Shown: piece after piece, positions 8,523 through 17,832 of the stretch | How positions within the stretch are numbered: the first letter of the stretch is position 1 | Layout: each line of letters opens with the position of its first letter | DNA from: Christiangramia flava JLT2011 | GTDB taxonomy: Bacteria; Bacteroidota; Bacteroidia; Flavobacteriales; Flavobacteriaceae | Assembly: GCF_001951155.1 (NCBI RefSeq) | Contig: NZ_CP016359.1 | Span: 372,001 to 436,000, forward strand | Reading direction: 5' to 3' | DNA length: 64,000 nt | Position numbers and translations under genes: made by a program | Notes under the pieces: generated by a model | What the model was told of the DNA's origin: nothing | Seen by the model: only the letters and a program-made list of their open reading frames with translations | The model's database searches: none

Positions 8523-11500
8523 ATGAGGAAGCGACTTTTTTCTATGACCATCCTATTGCTGCTAAGTTTACATTTAGCCGCCCAGGAATATTATTTTAAA
8601 AATTATCAGGTAGAAGATGGATTATCCCATAATACCATTACCTCTTCCTTACAGGATCAACGGGGATTTTTGTGGTTTGGAACCAAAGATGGTTTGGATC
8701 GTTTCGATGGTTATAATTTTAAAGTCTTTCGTCAAGAAACCGGAAAGGCAAATAGCCTGGGCAGTAATTTTGTTCGAACACTGCATGAATTTCAGAATAA
8801 TATTTGGGTAGGGACCGATAATGGACTCTACAAATACCAGGAAGAACTGGAAGAATTTCAGCTTATTCCTTTATCTGCCAATGAACCCATTCTGGATATT
8901 GAAAATGATGATCAGGGAAATCTTTGGTTTATTGCTGCGGGAAACGTCTACCGCATGAATATTCAATCTGGAAAAACTGACAGTTTTAATAGATCATATG
9001 CCTGGTGGTTATTCAAGGACTCTTCCGGTAAAATATGGATGACTACTCAGGATCAATTTTTCAGCTTTCAGGAAGATACCAATGATTTCCAACCAGAAGA
9101 AGTTGACTTACACATCCATAACGACCTGCCTTTCATCATCACCAAAGTCATGAAGGCTCAAAAAGATTTGATCTTGATCGGTACGAAATATCACGGGGCT
9201 TTCTGGTATGACACCATTAAAAAGACTGCTGAAGCGATTTTTCCCGAAGATCAAAACCCCTTATACGTTAGAGATTTTACATTAGCCAGCGCACACGAAC
9301 TCTGGTTGGCTACAGAATCTGGCGTTTACATTTATAATCTGAACACTGAGCAATTTACCAATTTAAAAAAGAGCTATAACAACCCCTATTCTCTTTCAGA
9401 TAACGCAATTTATACCCTTACTACTGATACCGAAGGAGGTGTATGGATGGGAACCTACTTCGGCGGGATTAACTACTATCCCAAACCCTATACCCCTTTT
9501 AACAAATATTTTCCGAAGGTTGGGGAAAATTCAATAAGCGGAAACGCAGTTCGGGAGATCCATCAAGACCAATATGGTAAAATATGGATTGGAACGGAGG
9601 ATGCAGGGCTTAATCGTTTCGACCCTGTAACTGGAGAATTCTGGAATATTCCGCAGAAAAACCTGTCGCACTATAACATTCACGGAATTCTCACATTAGA
9701 TGATGAATTATGGGTAGGTACTTTCGAGCACGGTTTGGACATTTTGGATATCCAGACTGGTAGAAGGTTGAGACACTATGAAAGTTCTAATACGCGTTCT
9801 CTCAACAGCGATTTTATCATTGATATTTTTAAGTCTTCGGAAGGTACAATTTACCTTTTAACCTCCTCCGGTATTTATAGTTATGATCCGTTACACGATG
9901 ATTTTGTTCCGGTTCCCGGTCTTCCCGAAAATCACCATTATGCCTATATTGCTGAAGATCAAAAAGGGATCATCTGGCTGGGCACGTACTGGGACGGTCT
10001 CTATCGCTATAATCCTAAAAATAAACAGGTTCGTGCGTTTACCCATAAAAACGACGACTCATACAGTATTAGTAGCAATGTCATAAATGGGATATTTTCT
10101 GATTCTACTGAAAGGCTTTGGGTAACTACTGAAAATGGCTTGAATCTCTATGATCCAAAAACGGGAAATTTCAGGAAATTGACTACTCACGACGGCCTCC
10201 CGTCCAATGTCACCTATTCCATTCTGGAGGATCAAAATGGCATCTTATGGATCAGTACTTCAAACGGCCTGGTAAAATTCGATGTCAATAAAGAAGAAAT
10301 GAAGACCTACACAACCGTGAATGGCTTGATCAGTGACCAGTTCAATTATAGCTCTGCTTTTCAAACTCCGGAAGGGCAAATGTATTTTGGAAGTGTAGAC
10401 GGGATGATTAGCTTCAATCCTCAGAATTTTACCGAAAATAACGCGTCTTCGCCCGTATTGTTCACTGATATCCAGATCAACAACAAAAAAGTCCCTGTTA
10501 ATTCACTAGGTTCGCCACTGGACAAATCGATCAATTTCCAAAAAGAGATCGTTCTAAATCACCGCCAGTCATCCTTTAGTCTGGAGTTTACAAATCTGAG
10601 CTATTCCTCTTCTGAAATGACTGAATACTGGTACAAAATGAAAGGATTACATGACGATTGGGTCTATCTGGGAAAGGAACACCGCATATTTTTTACAGAA
10701 TTGCCAGCGGGCACCTACGAATTACAGATCAGGTCTAAAAATGGTTATGGGTCTTTAAGTCCCGATACTGCTAAGCTGGGAATTGAAGTATTACCACCAA
10801 TCTGGCTGAGTAAATGGGCTTATTTTGTTTACACTCTGCTCGTTTTTACCGCTATTTATTTCTTAATCAGGTATTACCACCAATACACTCAGGAAAAGAA
10901 CCAGCAAAAATTTGCGATTTTTCAAAACCAAAAAGAAAAAGAGATTTACCAGGCCAAGATCCAGTTCTTTACCAATGTCGCACACGAGATCAGGACGCCT
11001 TTGTCGCTCATTAAAGCTCCACTGGAAAAATTGATGCGAAGTACCGAGGGACAAAAAAAAGATTTTCGGGAAAATTTGGCCATTATGGACAAGAATACTT
11101 CCCGGCTTCTGAACCTGGTCAATGAATTGCTGGATTTTCGCAAAACCGAATCCCAAAATCTGAAACTTTCCTTCGTCCAAACCAATATTTCCAGGCTCTT
11201 ACAGGACACGGTGGAGCGATTTAAACCGGTAATCGATGAAAAAAAGCTTTCCTTCCAACTGCAATTACCAGCAACGCCTGTAATTGCATATGTAGATGAA
11301 GAAGGCGTTCGTAAAATTCTTAGTAACCTTTTTAACAACGCGGTTAAGTATTCGGAAAAAATGGTGCGGGTAAAACTGGAACAAAATGAGCAATGTTTGA
11401 CCATGAGTATCGAAAATGATGGCCCTAAAATTCCAGAAACCTGTGCGACAAAGATCTTTGAACCCTTCTTCCGTGTTTCTGAAAATAACGGTTTTTCCGG

Positions 11501-12464
11501 TAGCGGGATAGGCCTTTCCCTGGCACATTCTCTCACTTCCTTACATAATGGAAAGCTTAAACTGGAAAACGAACATACGGAAACAAACCGGTTTATACTC
11601 GAACTTCCCTTGCATCAGCATGAAGAATTTGATCTCTATGAACCAGCCGGGATCGACAAAGAATATCGGGTTGCTCCGTCGCCCTCTGCCTTTCAGTCGA
11701 CTGAAAAATCGAACGTTCTTCTGGTCGAAGACAATCAGGATCTGCTTAATTTCCTCCAGCGTGAACTACAGGAGTCTTACCGGGTCTTTCAAGCTGAAGA
11801 CGCACAAAAAGCACTGGAAATCCTTTCAGAAGAAAGCATTCAACTAGTGCTGAGCGATGTTTCAATGCCTGGAACCGATGGCTACAGTTTATGTAAAATG
11901 ATCAAAAGCGACCTGGCTACCAGTCATATCCCGGTGGTTTTATTAACAGCCAAAAGCGGTATGAATTCCAAAATCGAAGGACTGGAAAGCGGTGCAGACA
12001 GCTATGTAACCAAACCATTTTCGGTAGAATATCTAAAGGCCCAAATCCATTCCCTCATCCAGAACAGGCGCAATGTGATGGAATTCTTTTCCAGCACGCC
12101 GCTCTCTCATATTAAAAGCATTGCCAATTCCAGAACTGATGCTGATTTTCTTACGAAACTCGATAAGGTAATCTTTCAGCATTTAAATGATACGAGTTTA
12201 AGTGTGGAAACGCTCGCAGATATTATGAACATGAGCCGTTCCAGCCTTTACCGTAAAATTAGCGAACTTTCCAATCTTTCACCCAACGAACTCATCAACC
12301 TCGCCCGGCTGAAAAAGGCTGCAGAACTGCTTCATTCCGGAGAATTCAAAATCTACGAGGTAGCCGAAAAAGTGGGCTATAAGTCTCAAACAAGCTTTGG
12401 TAGGAATTTTCAGAAGCAATTTCATATGACTCCTTCAGAATATATGAACTCCACTAAGGTTTAG
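8523..12464 (+). CDS. Hybrid two-component system (HTCS) sensor-regulator
   Basis: A single 1313-residue polypeptide combining glycan sensor, kinase and transcription factor. In order: signal peptide (1-21), periplasmic ligand-binding beta-propeller repeats (e.g. GLSHNTITSSLQDQRGFLWF at about 33), a Y_Y_Y domain (about 680-745), a transmembrane helix (about 764-784), a HisKA domain with His821 in NVAHEIRTPL, and an HATPase (N box LFNNAVKYS, G box GSGIGLSLAHS). Then come a receiver domain with Asp1112 (LSDVSMPG) and Lys in TKPF, and a C-terminal AraC-type HTH. All key catalytic residues are present. Such proteins bind an oligosaccharide in the periplasm and activate the adjacent SusCD operon. 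Its stop codon overlaps that of the convergent GH20 gene by 3 bases. Confidence 0.96.
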   Translation: MRKRLFSMTILLLLSLHLAAQEYYFKNYQVEDGLSHNTITSSLQDQRGFLWFGTKDGLDRFDGYNFKVFRQETGKANSLGSNFVRTLHEFQNNIWVGTDNGLYKYQEELEEFQLIPLSANEPILDIENDDQGNLWFIAAGNVYRMNIQSGKTDSFNRSYAWWLFKDSSGKIWMTTQDQFFSFQEDTNDFQPEEVDLHIHNDLPFIITKVMKAQKDLILIGTKYHGAFWYDTIKKTAEAIFPEDQNPLYVRDFTLASAHELWLATESGVYIYNLNTEQFTNLKKSYNNPYSLSDNAIYTLTTDTEGGVWMGTYFGGINYYPKPYTPFNKYFPKVGENSISGNAVREIHQDQYGKIWIGTEDAGLNRFDPVTGEFWNIPQKNLSHYNIHGILTLDDELWVGTFEHGLDILDIQTGRRLRHYESSNTRSLNSDFIIDIFKSSEGTIYLLTSSGIYSYDPLHDDFVPVPGLPENHHYAYIAEDQKGIIWLGTYWDGLYRYNPKNKQVRAFTHKNDDSYSISSNVINGIFSDSTERLWVTTENGLNLYDPKTGNFRKLTTHDGLPSNVTYSILEDQNGILWISTSNGLVKFDVNKEEMKTYTTVNGLISDQFNYSSAFQTPEGQMYFGSVDGMISFNPQNFTENNASSPVLFTDIQINNKKVPVNSLGSPLDKSINFQKEIVLNHRQSSFSLEFTNLSYSSSEMTEYWYKMKGLHDDWVYLGKEHRIFFTELPAGTYELQIRSKNGYGSLSPDTAKLGIEVLPPIWLSKWAYFVYTLLVFTAIYFLIRYYHQYTQEKNQQKFAIFQNQKEKEIYQAKIQFFTNVAHEIRTPLSLIKAPLEKLMRSTEGQKKDFRENLAIMDKNTSRLLNLVNELLDFRKTESQNLKLSFVQTNISRLLQDTVERFKPVIDEKKLSFQLQLPATPVIAYVDEEGVRKILSNLFNNAVKYSEKMVRVKLEQNEQCLTMSIENDGPKIPETCATKIFEPFFRVSENNGFSGSGIGLSLAHSLTSLHNGKLKLENEHTETNRFILELPLHQHEEFDLYEPAGIDKEYRVAPSPSAFQSTEKSNVLLVEDNQDLLNFLQRELQESYRVFQAEDAQKALEILSEESIQLVLSDVSMPGTDGYSLCKMIKSDLATSHIPVVLLTAKSGMNSKIEGLESGADSYVTKPFSVEYLKAQIHSLIQNRRNVMEFFSSTPLSHIKSIANSRTDADFLTKLDKVIFQHLNDTSLSVETLADIMNMSRSSLYRKISELSNLSPNELINLARLKKAAELLHSGEFKIYEVAEKVGYKSQTSFGRNFQKQFHMTPSEYMNSTKV

Positions 12465-14140
12465 TGGGCTTCAGGCTGTTCAAATACATGAGTGGCATAG
12501 CGGTAGTTTTGACGATCATATACTTTTCGCAAAGCGGAAAGGCGTTTCTGAAAATCCAGCCATTTTCGGTCATCCCGATTAGTCCAGCCAACTTCAGAAA
12601 TGGCAGCGAGCCGTGGTAACAACATATACTGAAGTTTGTCAAAATTATCGATATATTCGGTCCACAGATTTGCCTGAGGCCCCAGTATATTCTGTTGTTG
12701 CGATTGGGTAAGCTCCTCCGGTTGCGGATGATAGGAATAAACCTTTTCCACAGGTAAGTACCCTCCAATTGCCAGGGGCTCTTTTTCGGAATTCTCTGCC
12801 TGGTAATAATCAAAATAACAATAACCGGTGGGTGACATGATCACCTCGTGAGATTGCTCGGCTGCTTCAATCCCTCCGGCTTCTCCCCTCCAGGACATCA
12901 CCGTGGCATTTGGCGCCAATCCTCCTTCCAGGATTTCGTCCCAGCCAATGATTTTTTTTCCCTTGCTATTGATATATTTTTCCATTCTCTGGATAAAATA
13001 ACTCTGTAACTCATGTTCGTTTTCCAGGTTCAGTTGGGTCATGCGTTTTTGACATTCTGGGCAGCGCTTCCAGTTATCTTTTGGGCATTCATCCCCACCA
13101 ATATGGATATATTCTGATGGGAATAGTTCCATAACCTCATCAAGAACATTTTCCAGAAATTCGAAAGTTTCTTCCTTCCCTGCGCAGTAAACATCACTGT
13201 AAACTCCCCAACTCTCCTGCACGATCTTTATTCGCCCGTTTTCCTGTTGTTCTTTGCTGCTCGATGACATCATCCCTTCAGGAACCGTGGTCTTCTCTTC
13301 CGGAAAACAACTTAAAAAAGGATACGCGGCAATGGCTGCCTGGCTGTGTCCGGGCATTTCAATTTCAGGAATAATACGAATATGCCTCTTGGCTGCATAG
13401 GTTACGATCTCTTTAACATCTTCCTGCGTATAAAACCCGCCATAACGTTCATTATCATTTGACGTCCCGGGGAAATGCCCCACAATAGTACCATTTCGAA
13501 AACCTCCGGTTTTGGTAAGTTCCGGATACTTTTTGATCTCAATACGCCAACCCTGATCTTCCGTAAGATGCCAGTGAAAGGTATTGATCTTGTGAAGCGC
13601 CAGAATATCAAGATATTGCTTCACTTCTTCAGTATTAAAAAAATGCCTGCCTACATCAAGATGCATTCCGCGGTAGGTAAATCTTGGCTGATCTTCAATC
13701 CTCCCAGCCGGAATAAGCCGGTCTCCATTTTGTTTAAGAATTATTTGTCTTAAAGACTGAAGTGCATAGAAAACTGCCTGCGGTGAACCGCCTTCGATAG
13801 AAAGACTTTCAGGAGTGCTTTCCAAAATATAGCTCTCGGCCCCCATTTTTTCATTTACCTGGAGAAGCACTAAACTGCCGTCAGATTTTTCATCAGGTGT
13901 TTCTCCAAAATCCTCATATAGATATTTTCGCAAAAATTCAGCCTCTTGCCGGAGCTCATCTGGAAAATTGAAAGTAACCGGCTGGTTTAATAAAAAAGCT
14001 CCATTTGCAGGAATCAGTTTTTTAGGTTTTGGAACAATATAATAGTCGGTCTCTTCATTCATTCGCTCCAGGTATTTGGGGGAATTGCAGGAAACAAATA
14101 AAAACAGGAAAACTAAGGTCAAACGAAGAAGAGAGCTCAT
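12461..14140 (-). CDS. GH20 beta-N-acetylhexosaminidase lipoprotein
   Basis: A 559-residue lipoprotein (Cys18 in LFVSCNSPK). An N-terminal GH20b-like domain (YYIVPKPKKLIP, ALQSLRQII) precedes the GH20 barrel starting at RGMHLDVGRHFF. The substrate-assisted catalytic pair is visible as Asp350-Glu351 in HIGGDECPKDNW, and HWHLTEDQGWRIEIKKYPEL and EIEMPGHSQAA are typical GH20 blocks. It removes terminal beta-linked GlcNAc or GalNAc. It is convergent with the HTCS gene (stop codons overlap), so it may belong to its regulon or be a separate unit. If it is part of PUL 1, a hexosamine-containing glycan becomes a candidate substrate for that locus. Confidence 0.93.
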   Translation of the reverse strand: MSSLLRLTLVFLFLFVSCNSPKYLERMNEETDYYIVPKPKKLIPANGAFLLNQPVTFNFPDELRQEAEFLRKYLYEDFGETPDEKSDGSLVLLQVNEKMGAESYILESTPESLSIEGGSPQAVFYALQSLRQIILKQNGDRLIPAGRIEDQPRFTYRGMHLDVGRHFFNTEEVKQYLDILALHKINTFHWHLTEDQGWRIEIKKYPELTKTGGFRNGTIVGHFPGTSNDNERYGGFYTQEDVKEIVTYAAKRHIRIIPEIEMPGHSQAAIAAYPFLSCFPEEKTTVPEGMMSSSSKEQQENGRIKIVQESWGVYSDVYCAGKEETFEFLENVLDEVMELFPSEYIHIGGDECPKDNWKRCPECQKRMTQLNLENEHELQSYFIQRMEKYINSKGKKIIGWDEILEGGLAPNATVMSWRGEAGGIEAAEQSHEVIMSPTGYCYFDYYQAENSEKEPLAIGGYLPVEKVYSYHPQPEELTQSQQQNILGPQANLWTEYIDNFDKLQYMLLPRLAAISEVGWTNRDDRKWLDFQKRLSALRKVYDRQNYRYATHVFEQPEAH

Positions 14141-14291
14141 AAAAGTCCAATTTTACGATGAATTATTAGATGATTTGCTTTTAAAGATACGAGAACTTCC
14201 CAAATACAGATATTTTCCTCCCCCATCTATAATTATTCCCTTACCCAACCCATAAAAAGTCTAAATTAGTCAGGAGCAAGCAAAACCAGTT

Positions 14292-15695
14292 GTGAAGAAA
14301 AAACTAACGGCCAGGCGAATTTGGAGTCTTTTAGGGGAAGCTATTAATGGAGGCGAGCAGGATTTCACAAAAATGAATATCCCGCTCAGCATCTTTTTAC
14401 TTTCAGTGCCCATGATCCTTGAAATGATCATGGAATCGCTTTTTGCGGTGGTCGATATCTTTTTTGTAGCCCGCATTGGGGAAGATGCCGTGGCCACAGT
14501 AGGCCTTACCGAAGCCGTCATCATCATCATTTATTCTATTGGTGCGGGCATTAGTATGGCCGCAACAGCCATGGTCGCGAGACGCTTCGGGGAAAAAGAT
14601 TATAAACGCGCCGGCAGTGCGACCTTTCAGCTACTGGTTTTTGGTGGCGGAATTTCGATCATCCTGGGAATTTTGGGTTTTCTGTTTGCGGAAGATATCC
14701 TCCGTTTAATGGGTGCTTCGGAAACAGTTATTCAAACCGGCATTTCTTATACCCGAATCATTTTTGCCGGAAATACCGCGATCATGCTCCTTTTCCTCTG
14801 CAACGGCGCCTTTCGCGGTGCCGGTTTGCCTCACCTCGCGATGAAGACGCTATGGATATCAAACGGCATCAATATCGTGCTTGACCCCTTACTCATTTTC
14901 GGAATTGGTTCTTTTGAAGGTTTTGGCCTGGAAGGTGCCGCGATCGCCACCACTACCGGTCGAAGTCTCGGCGTTTGCTTTCAGCTCTATCATTTACTGA
15001 ATGCGAAACACAGGCTGGTCATCCTGAAAGAAAACCTGAAATTCAAGCTGAAAACCTTAAAAAAGATCGTCTCCATTTCGGCTGGTGGGATGGGGCAGTT
15101 CCTGATCGATTCTGTAGCCTGGATATTTTTGATCAGGATCGTGGCTGAATTTGGGAGCAGCGCCGTGGCCGGGTTTACCATCGCCTTCCGCATTCTGATG
15201 TTCAGTTTGATGCCTGCCTGGGGCCTTTCTTCCGCAGCGGCAACGATGGTGGGACAGAATCTCGGAGCCAGAAAAGTAAGAAGGGCTAAGATTTCGGTCT
15301 GGCTCACCGCAAAATACAACGCCATTTTCCTGGCTGTCATTACACTGGTGTACCTCGCTTTTGGCGAATGGGTAGCCGGCTTTTTCACCCCAAATGATGA
15401 GGTTCTGGAAATTGCGGCTTTAGGCCTTAAGGTTATTGCGCTGGGTTATATTTTCTTCGGAATTGGAATGGTCATGATCCAGGCCTTTAACGGGGCGGGC
15501 GACACCAAAACACCTTCCTGGATCAATGTGGCGGTCTTCTGGTTCCTCGAAATCCCGCTGGCTTACTGGCTGGCCAAATCCATGGACCAAGGCATTCTTG
15601 GAATTTTTATTTCCATCGCCTTTTGCCATTCCCTTCATGCCCTGATCGCTCTCTGGTATTTCAGAAAAGGAAAATGGGCGCTTACTAAAGTCTGA
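14292..15695 (+). CDS. MATE-family multidrug/cation antiporter
   Basis: A 467-residue polytopic inner-membrane protein with two homologous halves of six helices each (e.g. FLLSVPMILEMIMESLFAVV and the repeat KKIVSISAGGMGQFLIDSVA). MATE signatures include FFVARIGEDAVATVGL and FNGAGDTKTPSWIN. Such proteins export drugs or cationic compounds using Na+ or H+. The start is a GTG at 14292; an ATG at 14373 would remove the amphipathic N-terminal segment (LLGEAINGGEQDFTK) that relatives keep, so the GTG is preferred. AGGAG at 14272-14276 is rather far upstream (15 bases). No operon partner is evident. Confidence 0.9.
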   Translation: MKKKLTARRIWSLLGEAINGGEQDFTKMNIPLSIFLLSVPMILEMIMESLFAVVDIFFVARIGEDAVATVGLTEAVIIIIYSIGAGISMAATAMVARRFGEKDYKRAGSATFQLLVFGGGISIILGILGFLFAEDILRLMGASETVIQTGISYTRIIFAGNTAIMLLFLCNGAFRGAGLPHLAMKTLWISNGINIVLDPLLIFGIGSFEGFGLEGAAIATTTGRSLGVCFQLYHLLNAKHRLVILKENLKFKLKTLKKIVSISAGGMGQFLIDSVAWIFLIRIVAEFGSSAVAGFTIAFRILMFSLMPAWGLSSAAATMVGQNLGARKVRRAKISVWLTAKYNAIFLAVITLVYLAFGEWVAGFFTPNDEVLEIAALGLKVIALGYIFFGIGMVMIQAFNGAGDTKTPSWINVAVFWFLEIPLAYWLAKSMDQGILGIFISIAFCHSLHALIALWYFRKGKWALTKV

Positions 15696-15761
15696 TTTTT
15701 TCACACAATTTAAAGCGTTTCTGCTTCGGAATAGCGAAAGCTGTTTTTTAACTTTGGCGGC

Positions 15762-16535
15762 ATGAACCAACCCATATTTTCCAGATTTTTACTGATCATC
15801 GGGATCATGCTACCGGGGATCATTCAGGCCCAGCTTGTGAATATCGAATCCAAACGCATGCAAACCGATTCGATCAGGTTTGCCCTGAATGCCGATTTCT
15901 CCCTGAACTATGCCAACAATAACGGGACAAACGTCACCCAGATAAACGGCGCGCTCACTACGCAGCTGAAATCAAAAGACCTGAAAAGTATTTATTTTCT
16001 TATAGGAACCTATAAACTTATCGACAGTGAGAATAAAAACCTGCAAAATGCCTGGTTTCTTCACGGCCGGTATAATTATAAATTCAACCAGCTACTCCGG
16101 CTGGAAGCTTTCTTACAAGGTCAATACAACCAACTTTTGGTCGTGGAGCAGCGAAACCTCGCCGGCATTGGCCTTCGGGTAAAATGGATGGATAAGGAGA
16201 ATTTCACCGGTTATGCCGGTAACAGTTATATGTACGAGATCGAGCACAGCGATGAGGCTGGGACCATAGACCATAATCATCGAAACAGCACCTATCTCAC
16301 GCTGTCCTATTTTCCGAAGTCGCAGCGCTTTTCAGTAGCCAATACGGTTTATTACCAGCCGCTTTACAGAGACCTCAAGGATTACCGCATTCTGGAGCAG
16401 TTCCGGCTGGACATTCCGCTGGCGAAATGGTTTAAGGTTTTCAGTATTTTCAACTATTATTTTGATAGTAAAACGCCGCTTGGAGGGGAAGAATACACTT
16501 CAAATCTTAATTTTGGGCTGGGAATCAGTTTATAA
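15762..16535 (+). CDS. DUF481-type outer-membrane beta-barrel protein
   Basis: A 257-residue protein with a signal peptide (about 1-24, ending GIIQAQ) followed by repeated amphipathic beta strands with alternating aromatic residues (YFLIGTYKLID, RLEAFLQGQYNQLL, RNLAGIGLRVKWMD) and a C-terminal strand ending LNFGLGISL. Length and pattern match DUF481 proteins, outer-membrane barrels of unknown function. It starts 66 bp after the MATE gene and precedes a small membrane-protein gene by 43 bp, so the three could be read together. No enzymatic motif is visible. Confidence 0.72.
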   Translation: MNQPIFSRFLLIIGIMLPGIIQAQLVNIESKRMQTDSIRFALNADFSLNYANNNGTNVTQINGALTTQLKSKDLKSIYFLIGTYKLIDSENKNLQNAWFLHGRYNYKFNQLLRLEAFLQGQYNQLLVVEQRNLAGIGLRVKWMDKENFTGYAGNSYMYEIEHSDEAGTIDHNHRNSTYLTLSYFPKSQRFSVANTVYYQPLYRDLKDYRILEQFRLDIPLAKWFKVFSIFNYYFDSKTPLGGEEYTSNLNFGLGISL

Positions 16536-16578
16536 TTTCAGAACATTCTCTATCTTGTAAAGACTTTTATCTTTTACA

Positions 16579-16956
16579 ATGCCTCGGATAGAAAATAAGA
16601 AGCAATTCTTCGCAAAAGTTCAAAATGCGCTTGCAGGTTTCCTGATATTTCTCAATGGCATTGACAGTTTCCAGGATTATCCGGTCATCGGTTTCATCAA
16701 TATCATTATTGGTACCGCACTTTTTTCGGTGTTTATGCTTAGCAAAAAAGGCAAATTTGATAATGAATTCATTAAACCCCTCATCCTTTTTTCCGAAGGC
16801 GTAGGTTTATTATTGGTTGGCTATGTATCTTTTCTGAAGGGAGCTGAAAGACTACCGTATGTATTTTACGCGGCCGCAGCCGGCTATTTGATCGCCAGCC
16901 TCGTGCAGTTTCGTAAACGCCTGGCCGAAGGTAAAAGTCTCAAAATCGATTTCTAA
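16579..16956 (+). CDS. Small four-helix membrane protein, unknown function
   Basis: A 125-residue protein not recognised as a named family. Four hydrophobic segments can be seen: NALAGFLIFLNGIDSF, YPVIGFINIIIGTALFSVFM, LILFSEGVGLLLVGYVSFL and VFYAAAAGYLIASLVQF. Both ends are basic (PRIENKKQFFAK and FRKRLAEGKSLKIDF), suggesting cytoplasmic termini. It lies between the DUF481 gene and the DUF1080 gene on the same strand with short spacing. It is probably a real gene because of its consistent hydrophobicity pattern and position; no function is proposed. Confidence 0.6.
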   Translation: MPRIENKKQFFAKVQNALAGFLIFLNGIDSFQDYPVIGFINIIIGTALFSVFMLSKKGKFDNEFIKPLILFSEGVGLLLVGYVSFLKGAERLPYVFYAAAAGYLIASLVQFRKRLAEGKSLKIDF

Positions 16957-16982
16957 TAACTTTAAAATTTGATACCATTCTT

Positions 16983-17768
16983 ATGAATCATTGTAAAAAT
17001 TTGCTGCTTACCGGTTTGGCGAGCCTCACATTCGCTCAACTTTCTGCACAGGAATATCCCAATACACCACCGGAAGAATCTCCTATGCCTATGAAACCCG
17101 AAATGACGGAAATTTGGGAGCCAGAGGTGGAAGTGGTCACTCCCGGCGAAAAACTGGGCGATGCACCTTCAGACGCGATCATCCTTTTTGGTGGTGAAAA
17201 CCTGGAACAGTGGGTAAGCCAGTCAGATTCTACAAAAGCGGCACCCTGGGAGGTCAAAGATGGCTATTTCCAGGTTAGTCCGGGTACTGGTGGCATTCAA
17301 ACCAAGATGAAATTTGGCGATTGCCAGATCCATTTAGAATGGAGTGCGCCAGATGATGCTGCGCACCGAGGACAGGGTCGCGGAAATAGCGGTCTCTTTT
17401 TTCAGGATCGCTACGAATTGCAGATTCTGGACTCATATGAAAACCGAACTTATGCCAACGGACAGGCTGGAAGTATTTACAAGGATCACCCACCGCTGGT
17501 CAACGCCATGCGTTCCCCTGATAAATGGAATACCTATGACGTGATCTATACCGCACCTCGTTTCAAGGAAGACGGAAGACTGGACAGCGAAGCAAAGATC
17601 ACTGTTTTGCATAACGGTGTGGTCGTGCAGAATGACGCAACTATCCACGGTCTTACGTTATATATCGGCTTACACAATTACCCGGAAGCGCACGGCGAGG
17701 ATGTGATCGCCCTGCAGGATCACGGAACGAAAGTGCAATTTCGAAATATCTGGATCAGGAGGCTATAA
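16983..17768 (+). CDS. Secreted DUF1080 (3-keto-disaccharide hydrolase-type) protein
   Basis: A 261-residue protein with a signal peptide (about 1-22, ending AQLSAQ), a short proline-rich linker, and one DUF1080 concanavalin-like beta-sandwich. Typical blocks are AIILFGGENLEQWVS, GGIQTKMKFGDCQIHLEWSA, GNSGLFFQDRYELQILDS and a C-terminal VQFRNIWIRRL. Members act on, or bind, oxidised (3-keto) glucosides, and many remain uncharacterised. It is the last gene of the rightward run 14.3-17.8 kb and is followed by a strong terminator. There is no obvious functional link to the PULs. Confidence 0.85.
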   Translation: MNHCKNLLLTGLASLTFAQLSAQEYPNTPPEESPMPMKPEMTEIWEPEVEVVTPGEKLGDAPSDAIILFGGENLEQWVSQSDSTKAAPWEVKDGYFQVSPGTGGIQTKMKFGDCQIHLEWSAPDDAAHRGQGRGNSGLFFQDRYELQILDSYENRTYANGQAGSIYKDHPPLVNAMRSPDKWNTYDVIYTAPRFKEDGRLDSEAKITVLHNGVVVQNDATIHGLTLYIGLHNYPEAHGEDVIALQDHGTKVQFRNIWIRRL

Positions 17769-17785
17769 CGACTACTGAAAATCAT

Positions 17786-17817
17786 AAAAAAACCGATCTT
17801 AACAGATCGGTTTTTTT
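17786..17817. terminator. Bidirectional intrinsic terminator
   Basis: ACCGATCT (17792-17799), loop TAAC, and AGATCGGT (17804-17811), flanked by an A-run on the left and a T-run on the right. It therefore works for the rightward DUF1080 gene and the leftward vWA gene that converge here. Confidence 0.9.
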
Positions 17818-17832
17818 ATTTCTGGCAGGCGC

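Noticed and set aside
10946..11536. 196-residue minus-strand frame inside the HTCS kinase region
   Set aside because: Mirror frame of the conserved HisKA/HATPase domains; no independent features.
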